In this document: one piece after another, positions 60,046 through 64,000 of the stretch
Layout of the letters: every line of letters starts with the position of its first letter
Numbering within the stretch: the stretch's first letter is position 1
NCBI RefSeq assembly: GCF_000004825.1
Contig: NW_008805072.1
Location: 1,308,435 to 1,372,434 of the forward strand
From: Heterostelium album PN500
Taxonomy: Eukaryota > Evosea > Eumycetozoa > Acytosteliales > Acytosteliaceae
Reading direction: 5' to 3'
DNA: 64,000 nucleotides
Position numbers and translations under genes: made by a program
Notes under the pieces: generated by a model
Seen by the model: the letters and a program-made list of their open reading frames with translations, nothing else
The model's database searches: none
Told to the model about the DNA's origin: nothing

Positions 60046-61744
60046 ATGAAGGTAAAACTAAAACAAAAAATAAATTTCATTAGTTTATCATTTATAATCA
60101 TTAGCATTTGTGTTGTCACATCAGTGAATGGTGGAACACCTCAAGAATGGAGTTCACGTGTCATCTATCAATTGCTTACCGATAGATTCGCACTGACCAA
60201 CAACGCTACTACACCATGTCCTGACATCACTACCTATTGCGGTGGTACATTCGTGGGTGTTGAACAACATTTGGATTATATTCAAGGAATGGGTTTCGAT
60301 GCAATCTGGATATCACCAATCGTTACGAATACTCCTGTAAGTTTAATAACAATACTAATACTAATAGTAATAATAATAGTTTATACTTATATATATATAT
60401 ATATATATTACGAACAATGTGTTTAACAACAGGGTGGTTATCATGGATATTGGCAACAAGATATCTATACGATCAATTCAAACTTTGGAACAGACAATGA
60501 TCTTCTAAATCTTATTGGAGAGTGCCATAAGAGAGGTATTTGGGTGATGCTCGATGTCGTTGCGAATCATGTCGGTCCAGTCGACTTTGACTACTCAACC
60601 ATTGTTCCATTCAATCAAGATTCTCACTATCATGGTTGTTCATCATGTCCATCTCAATGTACAATCAATGTATGTATAATAACTAATTTGATATTTCAAC
60701 ATTATATAATTGATATTGATATTGTTGTTGTTGTTTGTTACTCTCTAAAGAATTTCAATGATCAATCAGAGGTAGAGATATGTAGATTATCAGGATTACC
60801 TGATTTAGATCAAAACAATACATTCGTTCGTGAGGCACTAGTCAATTGGATAAAGAATGTAACAGAGTTCTACGGATTCGATGGAATTAGAATCGATACC
60901 GTGCCAGAGGTCGATCAAGATTTCTGGATAGAATATACTACTGCCGCTGGAGTGTACTCTGTTGGTGAAGTCTACAATGGCGACGTCGAATACGTGGCAT
61001 CCTATCAGCCTGTTATCGATGGTCTGTTGAGTTATCCATTGTTCTTTGTGTTGCGTTCAGTGTTTGCTCAGCAACAATCGATGTATCAGATACAATCGAT
61101 GTTACAACAGTACAATGCCACTGGATTGCATCAACAGTATCTCGGTACATTCATCGACAATCAAGATCAAATCAGATTCCTAAATGAACAGTCCGATATC
61201 GAGCTGTACAAGAATGCATTGACTTATATCCTGACATCCGAGGGTATTCCTATTGTCTACTACGGAAGTGAACAAGCATTCAATGGTGGAGCCGACCCAG
61301 ACAATCGTGAAACTCTCTGGACCACTGGATTCAACACTGATTCCACACTCTACCAATTCATACGTACGGTTGTCCTGTTTGTCAAGCAACAATCACTCTA
61401 TCAGTATCCTCAGATACAAAGATATGCCGACGACTCGTTCTACGCTTTCACACGTGGTGACACATTTGTAGCTCTGACCAACGGTGGATCAAACCAAGGT
61501 CAAATATCTCGTACTATAACCTATCAACCATATCAAGATGGTACAACTCTATGTAATATGTAAGATATCAGCGACAACATGTTAAAAACAATAACAAAAA
61601 TCATTAGTTAACAAACAAACTAACAAACTAAATATATACAAATCTAGATTCTGGCCGACTGAAGATTGTATTAAAGTAGTAGATGGTCAATTTACTATTT
61701 ATCTTGACAATGGTGAATCAAAGATCTACTATCCATTAGGTTAG
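60046..61744 (+). CDS. secreted alpha-amylase (glycoside hydrolase family 13)
   Basis: Endo-hydrolase of starch or glycogen, similar to fungal Taka-amylase. Exons 60046-60336, 60433-60669, 60751-61559 and 61648-61744 give 477 residues. The signal peptide (INFISLSFIIISICVVTSVN) indicates secretion or lysosomal delivery. Family signs: VIYQLLTDRFALT, YCGGTF, LDYIQGMGFDAIWISPI, GYHGYWQQDIYTIN, region I DVVANH (138-143), region II GIRIDT with nucleophile Asp-225, region III GEV with acid/base Glu-249, and region IV FIDNQD with Asp-315. Region IV has Gln-314 where His is normal. The short C-terminal domain is truncated compared with Taka-amylase. Intron 2 (60670-60750) happens to stay in frame, but its removal gives the better match. 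Confidence 0.93.
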
Positions 61745-61979
61745 ATTTCCAAGTGTTAACTAGCTTGTAAAAACATCATTGTAGTACATTCATTATTTAT
61801 TTAATAAAAAAATGTTTCATTTAGAACAATAATGGTAAAGTAAGTAGGTTCTTATTTGAAAACAATTTATCCAATTGGATAAAGGTAATATATAATAGTA
61901 TAAAAAAAAAAAAAAAGAGATACAGTCATTTCTAATTTGATATTTAAAATACATATAAATTTATTTATTTATTATTTAT

Positions 61980-62513
61980 TTATTTATAATGACATCTAAC
62001 AACAACAGTGTTAACTATGTTGAATGATCTTATCAATGCTTCTTTAACTTTATTCAGAACCTTGTTCTCATTCTTTGGACTTGAACCCTTTCCTTGACAA
62101 CTTGGATCAACTAAAGCAACAGCCATTTCTTTCATTGTAGTTTTGTTCTTGGCTTGGATTACTGAAAATCCACCAACTTTAGTTGGTCCTCTATTGTCGA
62201 TGGTGATTATAGTATTTCTCTTCTGGTTGTTTGCCACATCTGTCATCTTCGTAAAAAGTGCAGAAAATGGTAGATTTTCAACTTCTCTTATAAACTCTAT
62301 TATAGTTTAGAAAATTTACATTAATTGATTGATGAATTTCAAATGATGAGATAATATTAAATTATTACCATTCTTATTATCGTATCTTCCAAAGTTGTTT
62401 ATTGGAGGTCCGTCGTTGTTGGCAACATCGACATTATCATCAGCATTTGATGAGTAGACTATCAAAACTAAAAATATAAAAAGTATACTAAAAGAAAGAT
62501 TTAAAAATTTCAT
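61980..62513 (-). CDS. small secreted protein, tandem pair member 1
   Basis: Exons 62513-62369 and 62296-61980 join to 153 residues. A signal peptide (FLNLSFSILFIFLVLIVYSS) is followed by a polar spacer and a domain of about 100 residues with IDNRGPTKVGGFSVIQAKN, DPSCQGK and KVKEALIRSFNIVNTVVVRC. Two Cys remain in the mature protein and may pair. The domain matches the neighbour at 63157-63717 in length, intron position and phase, the two Cys and the closing IRS-x7-8-VRC. I do not recognise the family; a dictyostelid-specific secreted protein is likely. Confidence 0.75.
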
Positions 62514-63156
62514 AATTATAGCTAGTTTTAGAAATTGATTGATTGATTGATTGATGTTACAAAAAAATAATATCATCCACAATGCCAATACTTGATATTT
62601 AAAGATAAAAAATATAAATCGTTTGGTCAACCTTAAGATTAAATTAAACACCCACCTCTTAATTATCATAAGATTTCAATCTAAAAATGAATGATGCACA
62701 CATGTACACATTAACTACTTTCCCACACACACTGTTAATTATTCTTTGTACACAATAATTTGAATCGAAAATTAACAACAGTTGATATCGTTATAAAGGA
62801 TAATCCCTTTCTATATATAGTATTCTGATTCATTTAGTTCGCTCTCAAAAACATTAAGTAAATATTAATAATAACTATATTATTTCAATATTAACAACCC
62901 ATCTTCCAAGTTTGCCGAAATGACGACATCATTCTTTATATATTTCCTAGGGGATCTAGATACCAGTTGGTATTGTAAATGGAGAACTATATTTTTAAGT
63001 TACTTTAAGAAAAACAATAAATATTATAAAATCATTATTATTATTATTATTCTGTGATATGTTTAGATAAAAAATATTAGAATTAAATTAATAAAAATCA
63101 TTTAAAGTTTGTTTAAAAATTAATGAGGTTGTTATAAAACAAAGAAATTATTTAAT
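62514..63156. promoter_or_regulatory. upstream region between the tandem secreted genes
   Basis: About 640 AT-rich bases, with a GATT tandem repeat at 62535-62553. It must carry the promoter of the first gene and the 3' end region of the second. Nothing else seen. Confidence 0.45.
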
Positions 63157-63717
63157 TTATTGACATCTAACAATAAAAATTCTACTTGTATCATATGAAC
63201 GTATTGCAGCTTCTTTAATATTTCTTAATATTAGTTGTCTATCATTCTCGTTCTGTTTGTTGGCACACAGTGGACTTGTAAACACTACAGAAATACTATT
63301 TTTTTGTTTGACTGCAACGACTTTGGTTTGAGTTACAAAGTAACCATCTTTGGTTTTACCTCCTTGATCAATTCTTATTGGAGCATTTCTTGGTTTGCCA
63401 CTTGATAGATCGTATTGGGGTTCTCCGAATGCTTTATCATAAGGTAAAAGTAAAATCTCTTTGGTAACATCTTTAAATAAATCAAAACATAATAACAAAA
63501 TTATTATTAGTAATTTATATATGGAAATCACTTAATATTTTAATAAATTATTATAGTTACCTTCTTTTTTTTGATAAACAGGTGTTTCACTTGTTCTAAA
63601 TATTGGACCTTGTGTAATATTAACGGTTAAAGGTTTATCAGTAAGTTCAAGTTCTACGGCATTACTGGTACTAGAAAATAGTACAAAGATAACAAAAAGA
63701 GCTAAGAAATATTGCAT
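63157..63717 (-). CDS. small secreted protein, tandem pair member 2
   Basis: Exons 63717-63561 and 63470-63157 join to 156 residues. Signal peptide MQYFLALFVIFVLFSSTSNA. The mature part has a spacer with FRTSETPVYQKKE and a domain with IRIDQGGKTKDGYFVTQTKV, SPLCANKQ and NIKEAAIRSYDTSRIFIVRC. It has the same single phase-1 intron after the spacer as its neighbour, and both keep G-G/D-Y/F-x-V-x-Q, one internal Cys and the terminal VRC. Sequence divergence between the two is high, so the duplication is old or they evolve fast. Unknown family. Confidence 0.75.
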
Positions 63718-64000
63718 TTTAATCAACTTGATTTAATAAAATGATTGTTTATCTTTTAAAATATTATATGATTATATAATTGTTGTTTGTTTAAAATTTG
63801 ATAATAAAAAAATTTATTTAATTAAAATAAATAATTAAGAATTCATCTTTTAATATTTTTAACTATCATACAAATATATTTGATCTAGATTTATCACATC
63901 AATAAATCAGAGTTCAATATATATATGTCTTTTTACAATCTAAACCCCTAATCTAAAAGTTTTTGTTCAAGTCAGAAACATATTATTTAAAATTTTTATA

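Noticed and set aside
1-64000. Search for tRNAs, snRNAs, transposons, long terminal repeats or virus-like genes
   Set aside because: No cloverleaf B-box with matching arms, no U-RNA signatures, no transposase, reverse transcriptase or capsid-like frames, and no long direct or inverted terminal repeats were seen by eye; a covariance and repeat search would be decisive.

Overview
The window looks like nuclear DNA of a social amoeba (Dictyostelia). Intergenic DNA is extremely AT-rich, introns are short with GTAAGT/GTATGT donors and T-rich or AT-rich acceptors, stops are mostly TAA, and many proteins carry poly-Asn, poly-Gln, poly-Asp/Glu or poly-Thr tracts. The gene content (WASP with one WH2 motif, MOB1, DNA polymerase epsilon, PIG-O, COQ5, centrin, uL14) is ordinary eukaryotic. 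I cannot assign the species from sequence alone. I see no tRNA, rRNA, CRISPR, transposon or virus-like element.

Layout, left to right: a RING protein cut by the left edge (+); WASP (-); a MOB1-like kinase activator (+); DNA polymerase epsilon catalytic subunit in five exons (-); an Atg27-like MRH membrane protein (-); a protein that keeps the order of the Bora core motifs (+); a DIS3L-type exosome exonuclease (+); an FKBP6-like TPR immunophilin (+); a very large beta-helix membrane protein (-); a tiny Cys-rich secreted peptide (-); a GFA/CENP-V zinc protein (-); PIG-O (+); a centrin-like protein (-); a THUMPD1/Tan1 tRNA acetylation adaptor (+); an unknown multi-pass membrane protein (-); an isochorismatase-like hydrolase (-); COQ5 (+); an MFSD1-like transporter (-); a CPA2-type cation/proton antiporter (-); a 3.2 kb stretch without a recognisable gene; mitochondrial ribosomal protein mL46 (-); a Tweety-like membrane protein (+); ribosomal protein uL14/L23 (+); a proline-rich EF-hand protein with an apparent one-base frameshift (+); a secreted alpha-amylase (+); and two related small secreted proteins (-).

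Most gene models were joined by hand from exons with consistent splice phase, and the joined proteins match their families across the junctions. There are no operons; neighbours are functionally unrelated apart from the tandem secreted pair at the right end. A loose theme is cell-cycle and actin/centrosome proteins (WASP, MOB1, Bora-like, centrin), which are not clustered in any obviously meaningful way.

The observation I rate highest is the Bora-like protein at 14705-16391. Bora is the Cdk1-phosphorylated activator of Aurora A toward Polo kinase, best known from animals; this divergent protein keeps the NPF, W-S-I-D, F-F and S-P elements in the animal order. Others worth a look are the substituted Exo II motif of polymerase epsilon, the frameshift in the proline-rich repeat gene, the six-cysteine secreted peptide, and the GC-richer hairpin island in the long gene-free stretch.
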